Part shown: positions 1 to 12,640 of the stretch, one piece after another | Numbering within the stretch: the stretch's first letter is position 1 | Layout of the letters: each line of letters starts with the position of its first letter | Assembly: GCA_905182985.1 (NCBI GenBank) | Contig: CAJJDN010000159.1 | Coordinates: 184,921 to 248,920 of the forward strand | DNA from: Paramecium sonneborni | Lineage: Eukaryota > Ciliophora > Oligohymenophorea > Peniculida > Parameciidae | Length of the DNA: 64,000 nucleotides | Direction of reading: 5' to 3' | Program-made: the position numbers and the translations under genes | The notes under the pieces: model-generated | What the model was told of the DNA's origin: nothing | What the model saw: only the letters and a program-made list of their open reading frames with translations | The model's database searches: none

Positions 1-2165
1 TGTTAGTAACTATATTCCAAAATCACATATTTGGTTTAGTTCACAATGTGAAAATTGCTATTTTTTATTGATGGAAACTCTTTGCAATACTTATCTCTTT
101 CATAAATATAATAGAACTCCTTATGCTACAATATTTCTTAATTTAATTGTTTAAATCATTAGTAATACAACAATCAATAATACAAAACAATCATTATTTA
201 AAGGACAATTACAAACATTAATCGGAAATGCTTATTTCGAGTTATGTATATTTTATATATTTTTATTAAGATGAATATAATAAGGCTGATTAACATTATA
301 TTTAATCAATTGAATATACAATGGAAGCTGTTAATACCATCTTAGGAGAAATTGAAAAATTGAAAACCAAAATTGATCTTAATATGGTTAAAGAATAATT
401 AACCAAATTAATCAGTTAGATTTTAATAAATTTCTAATTACAATCTTTTGTTAATTAACAAATGGAAAAGTAGTAAATGACTTTTAATCTAGTTATAATC
501 GTTGTTTGGAAATAATTTAAATCGCTGTTTATTTCAATAAAATTTTAGAACATTTTAAAATTTCAAAGGAAGTATCTTTCCAATTTGAAACAAGGAGTGC
601 AGAAATAAAAGAAAACTATTAAGATCATGTTGATGAAATGAATGAAATTTGCAGATTGCTTTCTCATGTATTACAAATATCCGTAAAAGAACATCAAACT
701 CATAGTAAATCTGCTATTAATCTATAATAATTAAGTTAAATTTAATAATATGAACATAAACTATTTGAAAAGTATTAATATGCAAAGAATAATTAAACTT
801 TTTTAATCAAATGTAAAGAAGTTCCATAATAATTTAACTTAGATAATGAATTACAATAACAATAATAATAATCTTAATATTTTGTAAAAAATTAATCAAT
901 TAAAATTTTTAAACTTAAACATAATTATTCTCAACATTCAATAGATTAACCTTCAACAAATTATAATGATAGTCAATTATAATTATCAAATAACAAAAAT
1001 GATTAAAGTCATCTAACTTAAATTGATACATCACATGCTTCATCTACTAAAACATAATTTATTAAAACTTTAAAAGTGAATTCTAATCATCGATAAAGTT
1101 TTTTAAGTGAATTAATTAATTTAAGAAATCAAGGATCTAGATCAGATGAAAAAGATAAACAATACATTGAAAATGATATTGAGAAAAATTGTAGATTACA
1201 GAAGGAACTACTATTTAAAATTAGCAATAAAAGTTTTTATTTAAAAAATATATTTAGATGTTTATTAACCATTGGATAAAGTTGTTCAATCTTATATCAA
1301 TTAAAATCTTGTGAGCTATTAAAAATGTTAATCTTTAGATGAAGTAAAATAGAATGCCAAATAAATATGTTAAGCAGAAGCTGAAGTTCATAAAGAAGTA
1401 CCTATTACTAAAAGCTTATTGTAAGCTAGGAAAATTACTTGTCCTTAAGGTGTTGTAATTAAAGATAAATAAGCTGAAAATGAATTCAATAAATTACTTG
1501 AATTTAATGTTATTGAATATTTTGATTTTGTTTAAACCAATAAAGATTTGGCAGTTACAAATTTAAAAGCTTAATAAGAAAATAAATAAGTTAGAATTGC
1601 TTAATAGAAATTGTTTTCTGATAATTTTATTCCAAAGAAAAAATTAAATTTTATAGATTAGGAAGAAATTAAATAAATTGAATAGGCACAATAAATTGCT
1701 GAATAAGCAGAAAATCTTTTAAAAAAAACTTAAGATAAAAGAAAATCTGCTTAGAAATAATCTAGAATATCACTTTTAAATTTTATGTAAGAGAAAACAC
1801 ATAAATCAGTTAAGTAAGATACTGTAATACCAATGTCTTATGAATAATCTTTAGATTAAGCTCGAAATTCAATTAAGAAAGTTTTGTCTTTAAATGAAAA
1901 GTAAAAATAAGCATTCGAAATAGAAGATTAAGAATTAAGAGAAGTAAGATCAAGTATTATTATTAGACTGAATTACCTTATAAATTCAAGAGATCTTTAT
2001 CTGGAAATTATAAAAAGAAATAAGAATCTAAGAGTATTTTATTCAAGAAAGAGTTTGGCCATTTATGTTCATCAACAAAAAATATTAGAGAGAAAGATTT
2101 TATACAATAAAACAATATGGAAACAACAAAAATAAGAGGAATCTCTTTGGATAAAATTAAATAAT
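1..2165 (+). CDS. Hypothetical protein, 5'-truncated by window edge
   Basis: A code-6 reading runs from the window edge with many TAA/TAG glutamine codons and two good short introns, about 476-495 (20 nt) and 1310-1337 (28 nt), both of which restore the frame. An early GNAYFELYEYNKADQHY segment looks like one TPR-type helix pair. The rest is charged, glutamine-rich and helical, with poly-Q around residue 260 and a Q/K/E-rich coiled-coil-like C-terminus. I recognise no catalytic domain. The start lies outside the window. The stop is uncertain: TGA at 2163-2165 fits if a 20-nt intron near 2033 is removed. It converges on the CXC gene, leaving about 50 bp between them. Confidence 0.6.
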
Positions 2166-2215
2166 GATTTTATCTAATATCTATTTATCTAATTAAAAAT
2201 AGATGATAATTTTAT

Positions 2216-2839
2216 TCAAAAATTAAGTTTGCGATTTAAACTCAATAATATATCACTTGTATCTTATTGTTTTGTGAATGTATTTAAACTACAATTAAGA
2301 CATCCATTGCATTTACAATTATCTGAACATTCAATTCCCATTTAATAGCATTCACAATATTTTTTTTAACATCCACTTTTTCTGCAATTACATCCCTAAA
2401 TATTTAAATAATAATTTTTACTTTGGAATGAGTTAATTTTTATTCAATTTCCTAAACTTTTTAATTGAAAACTTAAGGATTCTTTTCAATCATTATTTTA
2501 ATATAAGAATTTCGTTCATGTATATTAGAACTATTATTGAAGCATCCACAACAATTGCATTTTGAAGAACATAATTTTCCTGCAGCAAAACAATCACAAT
2601 ATAATTTTAAACATTTACTTTTCCTACAATTACAAGGCTTATTTTCTTGAATCCTATTATAATATATTGAATTTAATAAAATTTATTAGGGTTTTAATAT
2701 TTTGAATATGATATTTAAATTTAAATTATAATATAGTATACGATGATGTATATGTATGAAATAAGTTATATATACCCTTATTTTAAGATTTGGATGTTAG
2801 ATTTATATTAGCTTATTTGTATTGAAGTGTCATTTTCAT
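2216..2839 (-). CDS. CXC (tesmin/TSO1/LIN54-type) DNA-binding protein
   Basis: Two cysteine-rich CXC repeats are visible. The first begins [18 protein letters not shown] and contains [10 protein letters not shown]. The second begins [17 protein letters not shown] and ends CKCNGCLNC. They are separated by a linker with the RNSYI(K) stretch typical of the family. A 26-nt intron around 2398-2423 joins linker to second repeat in frame. Tandem CXC domains bind CHR-like DNA elements in LIN54/Mip120/TSO1 proteins, so a nuclear transcription-regulator role is inferred. The C-terminus (stop at 2216-2218) follows the second repeat by only about 25 residues. The start is uncertain; ATGs at 2831-2839 are the best candidates but need a further splice. 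Confidence 0.75.
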
Positions 2840-3170
2840 TTGTAAATTATGATTGGAATTTCTAGAATGATTTTTATTCTGAATTATTAAGAGAGATTTA
2901 TTTAGTTTATGGAGTTCTATATTTAAGTAAATAAGTTCTTACTATAAATTACTTTTACTAAATATTTGAGGTATTGTTAATTCATTACTCAAAAATATTT
3001 TCTTAATTGGTTGAGTTAAAAAATTCAAATTTTCATTAGTTTCTTAGTCATTGAAGATTGTATCACAACCTGGATTTATAATTGGCAAACGTTTAAACAT
3101 ATTTAAAATTAAATCAAAAATCGAAACATAAATTACTTAAAAATGTTAGTTAGTATTACTATAAAGAAGT

Positions 3171-6100
3171 TCAATCAATTTATTTTTATAAGTTAAGAAT
3201 CTTTTCATAAAGTTAGTTGTGTTTAATATCAGCTAATTTAGCATGTTCTCTCTAAATATTTGAAATTGTGTTAATTCTACCATATTTTGATTCAAAATCA
3301 TCTAATTGATTGTTTATCTAATTTTTTAGTGGCATGAATTACATAAATAAATTATCATGATTAATCTATGATATAGAATTTAATTTTACTTCCTTGCATT
3401 TAATTTTTTTTAAAGCAGTTTTAAAATCAAATCCTTTATCATATATTTGATTCTTTTTTCCTTCATGTAATATTTTCTAAGATAAAGCTTCTTACACTTT
3501 GATACAAAAACAGTATAAATGTTTTACATATTCATATTCAATTTATAATTTGTAATTTGATTTAGCTTCATTTAATAATTATTCATAAGGTTAATTATAT
3601 TGTTTTTCAAATAATTATTAAATTATTTAGAAATCCTATTAATGAACATTCTAATTCAAAAGTATCTTCTCTATTTGATGATATAATTCTTAACAATCTT
3701 TAGGTTATCTGATAATAAACTTAACAGGAGAATTTGTAACAATATCAATTAATTCAGATTAATAAAATAATATATAAAATAGTTGGAATTAAAGAGTAAG
3801 CTATCTAAACTTTTGACATTCAAAATCCTCAAATAAAAGTTTCTCCAAACTTTAAGGAATAAAAGGCTTAAGAGTTTTTAGTAAATACTTAGGTGTTTTA
3901 AACATTTATTCTAATCCCTAAATTACAATAAAGTTTTACATTAATGTTTAAAGGTAAATTGGTTAAATTAAAAGTTAAATTCATGAATCCAACAAATTAT
4001 TTAACATTGTTTAGTAGATTTTCAAGAGCATTTTATTTTCGATATATCTATATCATATAATCATAAGCCAATACTTATTTAAAACTGTATTATTTATACT
4101 CTGTTTATCTAATTTATCAAATAAAAATACTTTTTGTCTTTTAATTCCTTTTAACTTTCTCTTCTAAAAGATGATTATGTTGTATATTTTAAACCTTTTT
4201 CTAATGAAATTTCAGAATTTTAAGTTTATGTATGTAATTATAGTTGAGATCTATTAAGTCTCAATCTTACTACTTTCTCATCCTTCTTTATATCTTTAGA
4301 AAAGAGAGCCTTAAGAAATTATTTCTCTTGATCAAGACTATTCATATGGGAATGAGTTTTCTGATTCTTTATTGGAATATTTTCACAAGATGTATGTATT
4401 TTTTTAAATGGTACTTTAATTACTTTCATTTTAGAAGTTAATAAATCTTCTGAATAGTCTTGCTATTGAGGTTATTTTTACAATAAAAAGGTTCTTTTTT
4501 TATGTAATTTTTCAACTCCAATTTAATCTGAATTTTATTCTGTAATGTTTTTTTAATCTCTATTTTAAGATCTTAGATTAGGCTAGGTTGGATTTTTAGT
4601 TATTTATCTAATAATTCTTTCTTTTTCACTTTAAGGTCCAAAACTTTTGTTTGTTTATATCACAAATTAGTATTCTTTACTTTTTTCAATAATATCTTCT
4701 CCATAATAAAATTTTTATGCATTCATATTTATTAATAAAATATATGTGTTAAATATCAATCCATATTTTTCAAAACATTCGAAAATTCCTTTTTATCTTC
4801 TAAAAAACAAATCAAATCTTAGATTTTGTTATTGAATTTCTTCATTATTTATTTAGTTATTTTACTAGCTTCATTATCTGTAATTTATTTTTCTTTAATG
4901 ATTTGCTCTTTAATAAGAAATTTAATGATATTAATCTTTTAATCATCCTTTAATGAATAAAATACTTCGAAATTATTCATTATAGAATCTAAAGTCTTAT
5001 ATTTTTAAATAATTTCAGAATGCAAATCTAAGATTATTTTATTCTCTGCTTCTTCTATTTCTAATGTAAATTTTATAGGATTTTTATAAAGTTCAAATAT
5101 CTATCCCAATTTCTAATACTTATTAATTATTAAACCTAATATTTAAAAATTTAATCAATACATGATATTCTTTTTTAATCTACTAAATTTAAATGTGATT
5201 AAACCGAAACAATTTAATAAGTTAACTATTAGATAATATACTTTTAATCAAGTAAATTTAGTTATTAAAATTATTCCAATTCTTCTATTATTTAATCAAA
5301 GCTTTTAAAATATTCTTTAGATTTAATTTCTATTATTTTCTTCATAGTAATTTAAACTTCTTTTTTTTGTAAATATTGCTCATATAATTCAGTTAGTATC
5401 TTTTCATATTCAATATGTTTAAAATTAAGTTTATAAATTTTCACTGGAGAATCTGAAATATTAAATTTTGTTTAATGAAATCCTACTTATTTATTTTCAT
5501 ATTCCTACAATATTTATTAAGCATCAAAAGAAGTGAGAGACAAAGCAAAACATACTTTAGTTTTATCCTTTGTTTTATCTTCTTAATCGTTTTTTAATAA
5601 TACTGATTTTATCAAACCAAATTATAAAAAATACTCATTCATTAATTCTTTTGTTACTGATTATTTTAAATTTGAAATAACTAATATCCTATCATCATAA
5701 AAATCTTAACAATTAAAATGATATCTACATCTAAATTAAGAAAAATTTCCTCTAAAATAATCTTAATATGATCTCTATTTAAATTGTTCACATGGTAATT
5801 AATTTAGTTTTTAAAATTATTAAAATGTTTATGATAAAGATGAATCAATAGAATAATTTTTAAAAATATTAGGAATTAGATCAATATCTTACTAAAAACA
5901 AGGATGTCCATGAATTTAATCTGCTAATTTCATAAATTTGATGGTATCACTTAATGTTGGAAATATCAAAATTATAATAGGTTCATCATTTTTCATTTTG
6001 ACAAAACAATTTTTCATTTGTAATTTTCTTGAGTTAAAATATTCTACTATTAATAATTCCCATGTCAACTCAACAAATCTTTAAATTTGAAAAATATTTG

Positions 6101-6711
6101 ATTCTGCTTAATTCAATTTTCTACAAAATCCCTAAATAATTATTTAGATTGAAGCTCTTGGTTAATTCTTATCTTTAAAAGGTTAGATAATTAGAATTTT
6201 TCCATTTACTTTTAAAGGTTATCTCAAATAAATTTCCATCAATTTAAGAGTAGTTTAGAAACTCTAGTATTCTACAAAACCAGAACTACTTTAGATTTAT
6301 TTAATTTACAATTATGATTTATGGTTCGATTATTTTGATTATTTTATTTTACAATTGAAAACTGGTCCAAATTATTCAAAAAAGATTGACAATTATTCTT
6401 AAGTAATGTCTGATGGAAAGTTATTTACATATAAATAAACAGTTCTAAATTCATCATTATTATGTTCATCATAAAGTGAAACTTTTAGAATGTTATTATT
6501 AATTTTAAATTCTTTCTATTCAAATAAGATTTGATGAACAGATATCTCATCTGCAAATTCAATTATAGCACAATGAGATTCATAATATTCCTTATTAATC
6601 TTTACTTCTAAGAGTTTTCCATACAATCGAAATATATCATATAACATTTCTTCATTGACATTCTTTAATAAATTAATAACTTACTTATGGGAGGCCAGTA
6701 ATAGAAATCAT
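3171..6711 (-). CDS. Long RRM-type RNA-binding protein
   Basis: The start ATG at 6709-6711 gives MISITGLPQ, a canonical RNP2 beta strand, and a 22-nt intron immediately downstream keeps the frame. Three RRM-like folds can be followed: one at the N-terminus, one beginning TVYLYVNNFPSDITQEQL, and one beginning RILVISNLKQSVTKELM. The last is preceded by a Cys/His-rich stretch (CEQF, RCRYHFNC) that may be a CCCH-like finger. After the RRMs comes a long helical, glutamine- and lysine-rich region ending at TGA 3171-3173. Architecture suggests an mRNA-binding protein. Several introns in the 3' half were not resolved, and I cannot exclude that the last kilobase is a separate gene. Confidence 0.6.
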
Positions 6712-6862
6712 TATGAATAGGTAAGTGATTGTTTTTTAAGCAAAATAATATATGGATTATTAATTCTATTGAAATTGTCATACTTTTTATTTTCCCAATT
6801 TAATTTAACAATATTAACTAAATATCATTTATTTTTATATTAGAAATTATTTAATTATAAAA

Positions 6863-8548
6863 TCATGAATCATCCTCCTCTTCATATATTAATTGACCAT
6901 TTTCATAATATTTGGTTTTCCTTTATTATAATGAAATAGTGTATTACTAAATTATTAAATCATTAGAAGTGGTAATTGAACTAAAAACTCCTGTTTTAAT
7001 TCCATTATTGTATTCTCCTTCTTCTAATGTCTCTATTAGATTCTTTTTAAGATTTTCAACAACAACTTAACAAATCCTTTCTTTACATTTTCCAGATGGT
7101 TAATCATTCCTGAATGTACCTTCAATCCTATTTATTAATTATAAATACTCTTGTTAATCTGATATTTTAAAGATTCCTTCTCCATCTTTTTATCCATCCT
7201 TAAATTACCCTATATATTTAGTTTTATTTAAAAAATCTTCTAAAATTCCCTATCCATGCATCAGATTGTCTCTATATTCACCTTCATATCAAAAATATAT
7301 ATATAATTTCATACTTAATTTTAGCATTTTAAAAAATTGCTTAACCATTTAATTTTCCATTTTTGAATTCTCCTTCAATTCTATTTATCATATTATATTT
7401 ACTATCCATAATCTTCACTATTTAATTATCCTTTTCCTTCATATAAACCATTTTTCCAACCTCCACAATAACTTTTATATTATTAATAAAGTTACTAATC
7501 TTTATTTTTATAATGACATATTCCTTATCCATTCTGAATTTCATTTTCAAAATTTCCATCATATCTTTTTATAAATATATCCCTAATACCTCATTCTGTT
7601 TGCCTATATTAATGTTCCATTATGAGCAATCTGATATTCATATTCACTTATATATTGAAAAGATCCTAAAAACAATTAATTCTCTTCTATTTTGCATTTT
7701 ATTCCATTAGTAAAATGGCCATCAATAAATGCTCCATAATAAATTATCTTTCTATCTTCTACTTCTAATAACCCTATTCCTTATAACTAATCATTATATA
7801 ATTAACCATTGTAGCATATATTATTATCTTTTTTTAAATTGAAACAATATTAAATTTTAAGATTATCATTCATTAGGTATTCTTCTGGTATCTAAAGTTT
7901 TTTTATTTACTCCCTAAATTCATTTGGTAGATTATATCTTATATTTAATCTCTCCAAATACAATTCAAATTCTTAATCATATAATTCTTTCATATTCTCT
8001 ATAATCTTTTTTTTTATATTGTTTAGTCTCTCAATCTTAAAGTTTGTTTAAACTTCAAATATTGTTTACTATGATGCTTTTTAATGTACTACAATTTGAA
8101 GGTATTTTAAGTTTTCTTAATGATCAGAATCTAATTAATCAATCTCAAATGTGTTAAAGAACTTTAGAAAGCCAAGTAATTCATCATACTGTAATTAAAA
8201 AGATTCTTTTAAAAATTGCATAGATTAATTAAACTTCTCTACTATTTAATTTTAAACTTCTGTAAAGAGATTTTTTATTTCATCTATTTACTTTCGACTA
8301 TTATTTTTTCTGACCTCTTTAATTGTTTATTCCAAAATCTCTAAGACATTTTTTATAGGTTAGAAGTCATATCGATCTTTATTTTCTTCGAAACATTATG
8401 AACAAGCCCATAATATTTCTTATGGCTGTAAACATATATATTGAATTTTCCTTTAATCATGACCAAAAGTTTGGCATATTTAATTCATTTGATAATTACA
8501 AAATTTAAAATATAATATTTGTAAAAGTTCATTTAAATTATCTACCAT
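6863..8548 (-). CDS. MORN-repeat protein with Cys-rich N-terminus
   Basis: The start ATG at 8546-8548 opens MVDNLNELLQ. The first roughly 200 residues hold a Cys/His cluster (CQTFGHD..YICLQ..ILWACSQC) resembling a B-box-like finger, followed by coiled coil. The second half carries degenerate MORN repeats (GQLYNDQLQGIG, GAFIDGHFTNG, GTFRNDQPSGKC, GEYNNGIKTGVF), ending YENGQLIYEEEDDS at TGA 6863-6865. MORN repeats commonly mediate membrane or cytoskeletal attachment; the molecular role here is unknown. One or more introns lie in the MORN part. Its 5' third lies in the assembly duplication and is seen again at 9354-9895. Confidence 0.7.
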
Positions 8549-9076
8549 TCCTTCAAAGTATAGAACAATATCAATTTATTGAAAATCAATAATAATAAGA
8601 AGAACAATTTTAAAAACCTTCAATAAATTTATTCTGTATATAAGTAATATTATATCATAAATCTATATAATAAATCTTAAAAAAAATAAAATTTCTTTAG
8701 GTAATTTAATTCTTTTTCATTCTCTTTGAACATTTACTATTATTGAGATTAAACCAGATTGATTTTATACATACTTTAAAGACACTTTTTTGATCTTAAT
8801 TTAACTTGCTAAATATTTAAGTAAATTAAATAAGATCAAATTTTTGTTAATATATGATTATCATTTTTGTAAAGTTTATATATAATTTACTGAATTTATG
8901 TATTAATGGAAAATTAACATAAATCTAGAAATTCTCTCTTAACTTACAAAAAATGAATAGTGAATTAAATAAATATATTTTAATGATAAATATAATTTAT
9001 TATTGATATGAATTAGATTAATATTTATTTATTTCCAAAACATGGTGTAACAATTATTAGATTAAATATTTAAGTA
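8007..9076. repeat. Assembly duplication 1, left copy
   Basis: This 1070-bp segment reappears without visible difference at 9354-10423, and the two copies are separated only by a run of N. The left copy ends exactly at the gap. It holds the 5' part of the MORN gene plus about 530 bp of upstream spacer. Confidence 0.95.
8549..9076. other. AT-rich intergenic spacer
   Basis: This is the upstream region of the MORN gene, up to the gap. I see no coding pattern on either strand in code 6 and no RNA gene. Confidence 0.6.
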
Positions 9077-9353
9077 NNNNNNNNNNNNNNNNNNNNNNNN
9101 NNNNNNNNNNNNNNNNNNNNNNNNNNNNNNNNNNNNNNNNNNNNNNNNNNNNNNNNNNNNNNNNNNNNNNNNNNNNNNNNNNNNNNNNNNNNNNNNNNNN
9201 NNNNNNNNNNNNNNNNNNNNNNNNNNNNNNNNNNNNNNNNNNNNNNNNNNNNNNNNNNNNNNNNNNNNNNNNNNNNNNNNNNNNNNNNNNNNNNNNNNNN
9301 NNNNNNNNNNNNNNNNNNNNNNNNNNNNNNNNNNNNNNNNNNNNNNNNNNNNN
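9077..9353. other. Assembly gap (277 N)
   Basis: A run of N between two copies of the same sequence. Because the flanks overlap, the gap most likely represents no missing sequence. Confidence 0.98.
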
Positions 9354-9895
9354 TTTTTTTTTATATTGTTTAGTCTCTCAATCTTAAAGTTTGTTTAAAC
9401 TTCAAATATTGTTTACTATGATGCTTTTTAATGTACTACAATTTGAAGGTATTTTAAGTTTTCTTAATGATCAGAATCTAATTAATCAATCTCAAATGTG
9501 TTAAAGAACTTTAGAAAGCCAAGTAATTCATCATACTGTAATTAAAAAGATTCTTTTAAAAATTGCATAGATTAATTAAACTTCTCTACTATTTAATTTT
9601 AAACTTCTGTAAAGAGATTTTTTATTTCATCTATTTACTTTCGACTATTATTTTTTCTGACCTCTTTAATTGTTTATTCCAAAATCTCTAAGACATTTTT
9701 TATAGGTTAGAAGTCATATCGATCTTTATTTTCTTCGAAACATTATGAACAAGCCCATAATATTTCTTATGGCTGTAAACATATATATTGAATTTTCCTT
9801 TAATCATGACCAAAAGTTTGGCATATTTAATTCATTTGATAATTACAAAATTTAAAATATAATATTTGTAAAAGTTCATTTAAATTATCTACCAT
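9354..9895 (-). pseudogene. Artefactual 5' fragment of the MORN gene
   Basis: It repeats the first about 180 codons of the gene at 6863-8548, with ATG at 9893-9895, and is cut off by the N run. It should not be counted as a second gene. Confidence 0.85.
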
Positions 9896-10423
9896 TCCTT
9901 CAAAGTATAGAACAATATCAATTTATTGAAAATCAATAATAATAAGAAGAACAATTTTAAAAACCTTCAATAAATTTATTCTGTATATAAGTAATATTAT
10001 ATCATAAATCTATATAATAAATCTTAAAAAAAATAAAATTTCTTTAGGTAATTTAATTCTTTTTCATTCTCTTTGAACATTTACTATTATTGAGATTAAA
10101 CCAGATTGATTTTATACATACTTTAAAGACACTTTTTTGATCTTAATTTAACTTGCTAAATATTTAAGTAAATTAAATAAGATCAAATTTTTGTTAATAT
10201 ATGATTATCATTTTTGTAAAGTTTATATATAATTTACTGAATTTATGTATTAATGGAAAATTAACATAAATCTAGAAATTCTCTCTTAACTTACAAAAAA
10301 TGAATAGTGAATTAAATAAATATATTTTAATGATAAATATAATTTATTATTGATATGAATTAGATTAATATTTATTTATTTCCAAAACATGGTGTAACAA
10401 TTATTAGATTAAATATTTAAGTA
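9354..10423. repeat. Assembly duplication 1, right copy
   Basis: Copy of 8007-9076 at a constant offset of 1347. It starts exactly after the gap inside the MORN gene and runs through its upstream spacer, then continues into unique sequence. Confidence 0.95.
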
Positions 10424-10654
10424 ATTATTTACTAAATTAATTCTAAATGATATATTATGTTTATTGATTTAGATAAAATTCTATTTTATTTTATTTTATT
10501 AACAATTAAATTTGTTAATAAATTATATAAATAATGTTTTAATATTAAGTAATTAGAAAAATAGATTAGATTAGATGATATAAAGATATAGATATAGATA
10601 ATAGTAATAAAGAAAGAAAAGTATAAATATTAACAATGGTTGAATTAATAAATG
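9896..10654. other. AT-rich intergenic spacer
   Basis: Spacer between the two MORN genes. It has low-complexity stretches (TTTTA repeats near 10480-10500, GATA-rich near 10560-10600). No gene recognised. Confidence 0.6.
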
Positions 10655-11220
10655 TCATAATTTTTTTCCTTTATTCCAGTTACTTTCAGTTTAATTTCCA
10701 TTTCGATCAACCATAAGACCTTTTCCATGTTATTTACCTTTTTTCCAAGGTCCAAGATATTTATTTCCATTAGGCCAAGTAATTTCTCCATAACCATCCT
10801 TTTTATCTGCTTTGAAACTGCCTTAAGATTAAGTAATATTATGAACCTATATAAAGTCTCCCATCTGGATAAATCATTTGTCCTTATCCATTCATTTCAC
10901 CATCAATCCAATCACCTTTATAAATTTTACCATCTGTCCAATAATATTCACCATAACCATCAAATTTTTCATCTTTAAAATTACCATCATAATATTATCC
11001 ATCATTCCATCTAAATAATCCTTTTCCATTTTTACGTCCATCTATAAATTCACCTTCAAATAATGCTCCATTATCCCATTTAATTGTACCTCTCCCATGC
11101 TGATCAAAATATAAAAATAGATACAGGCATATGATTTTCTAAATCACCTACATAGACTCCTCCATCTGGATAATCATATGTTTCTTTGACTACTTTATTA
11201 GTTGAACAACAAGACCCCAT
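10655..11220 (-). CDS. Small MORN-repeat protein, predicted N-myristoylated
   Basis: The start ATG at 11218-11220 gives MGSCCSTNKVVKETYDYPDG. Gly2 with Ser/Cys following is a good N-myristoylation plus palmitoylation signal, so membrane attachment is likely. About seven well-kept MORN units follow (for example GRGTIKWDNGALFEGEF, GYGEYYWTDGKIYKGDW, GKGLMVDRNGN), filling nearly the whole protein of about 170 residues. Two 25-nt introns are clear at 11100-11124 and 10822-10846 and both preserve the frame. The stop is TGA at 10655-10657. MORN arrays of this kind act as membrane-cytoskeleton scaffolds; the specific partner is unknown. Confidence 0.9.
10822..10846 (-). other. 25-nt spliceosomal intron
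   Basis: On the minus strand it begins GTTCATAA and ends ATCTTAAG. Removing it restores the MORN frame (DGRLYIG joined to SFKADKKDGYG). It shows the intron size class used to read the rest of the window. Confidence 0.85.
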
Positions 11221-11278
11221 TTATGATTAATTATTATTTATATATATTGAATTTATTTATTTATTACTGATAATAAGA

Positions 11279-12640
11279 TCATTCTAAACTATATTCTATA
11301 AGTTGATCTAATTTTAATCTCTATGTATTAAATATTCTAATATCCTCTTATTCAGCAGCTTCCATCAAATAAGTTGCTAAATATTTAAGTTCTTAATCAT
11401 TTTAATCATTATGCCATTCTAATATAGGAATACCATTATCAATTTAAAATCCAAATGAATGAGCTAAATTATCTACTATAACCATATCTTTAATTTATTT
11501 ATTTCCTACAATTCTTAAATCCTTAATAAAAAATCCATTCTTAGTTTCCATACAATTACCACGAGATAATATTCCTAAAATCCATTATCTTTTTGGATCT
11601 AGATAATTTACTATAGCATTTGCATATGCAGATGAAGATGCAGTAAATACATAGATTGTATATAATTGACTCATCTATTATAAAAACCATGCACAAAATG
11701 GTCTAACATTGAAATGGATCTAATTTCTCAATTAATATTACTTTCGCTTCCTCACCATAATCTCCAAATGCTGTAACTGTTACTTATGGATTTTCTCTTT
11801 AAGAACAACTATGAATCAAAGTTTCATCTAAATCTAATAATAATGTCTTTGCCTTAACTTATACACATTCTGGCAATTATACCATTTTTGACTTTATAAA
11901 TTTATCAGAAGGTCCTTTTAAACATTTCTTAGCATATACTAAACCTCTTTATGTGAGTTATAAAAATTTATTAAACGAATTCTCACCAATACTTGGTCCA
12001 TATATCAAATGTCTAAATGGATGATTCTTCAATTTCCCTTCTTGCTATTATTTGTTTTTCATCTACTCTACATCGGAATTCACATCCATTCCTTATTGTT
12101 ATGTATTTGAGTGTCTATTCAAAACTTCATTTATATTATTTACTTCATCTTTGTTTACTTTTAATGCTCTCCTACTTTTGCATATTTTTACTACATCTAT
12201 TTTGCTTACTGTTCTATATCATATTGATCTTCATTTTATTATTATACATGTTATTATTGTATTTACTATTATATTGTTGTTGGCTTATCATCATCATCAT
12301 CATAATTTGGATCGTCATTGTCACCTTCAATCTTTTTTGCATTCACAAGATTACGAAATTTTGACACTTTCTAATCTAACACATTTTTCATTATTTTCTT
12401 ACTTGATGGTCCTATTTTATTATTTCGAGGCGTCTCTTTATCAGAATCATCAGTTTAATAACCTGTAGCATTTTTACTAAATTGAGACATCTTACTAGGT
12501 GGTTTGCTCACTTTTTTTAACTGTTTCTCCTCTTCCTCTTTTTTACTACTTTCCTCTTCTGAATAAAACTATTTATCATTATTCAAATTCTTCAGATGTC
12601 CTACTGAAGAGCTCGCCTTGAACTTATATATATTATCCAT
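11279..12640 (-). CDS. CTD small phosphatase / NIF-type HAD phosphatase
   Basis: The start ATG at 12638-12640 opens MDNIYKFKASSSVGHLKNLN. An acidic, low-complexity N-terminal half (poly-E, poly-D, poly-Q) precedes the FCP1-type catalytic domain. That domain holds the nucleophile motif LLLDLDETLIH (DxDxT), then NVRPFCAWFL, YVFTASSSAYANAIVNYLDP, RGNC and IVGNKQIKDMVIVDN. A 22-nt intron in the catalytic part, about 11715-11736, restores the frame exactly; another is needed near 12170-12210. The family dephosphorylates phosphoserine on RNA polymerase II CTD or SMAD-like proteins. All catalytic residues I can check are present. The stop is TGA at 11279-11281. Confidence 0.9.

Noticed and set aside
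8007..10423. Long terminal repeat element flanking a gap
   Set aside because: The repeated ends contain a host gene and spacer, have no target-site duplication or element proteins, and coincide exactly with the N run. Contig overlap is the simpler explanation.
12017..12468. Long standard-code ORFs rich in L, I, H and Y on the plus strand
   Set aside because: They are the antisense of the poly-E, poly-D and poly-Q N-terminal half of the CTD-type phosphatase on the minus strand.
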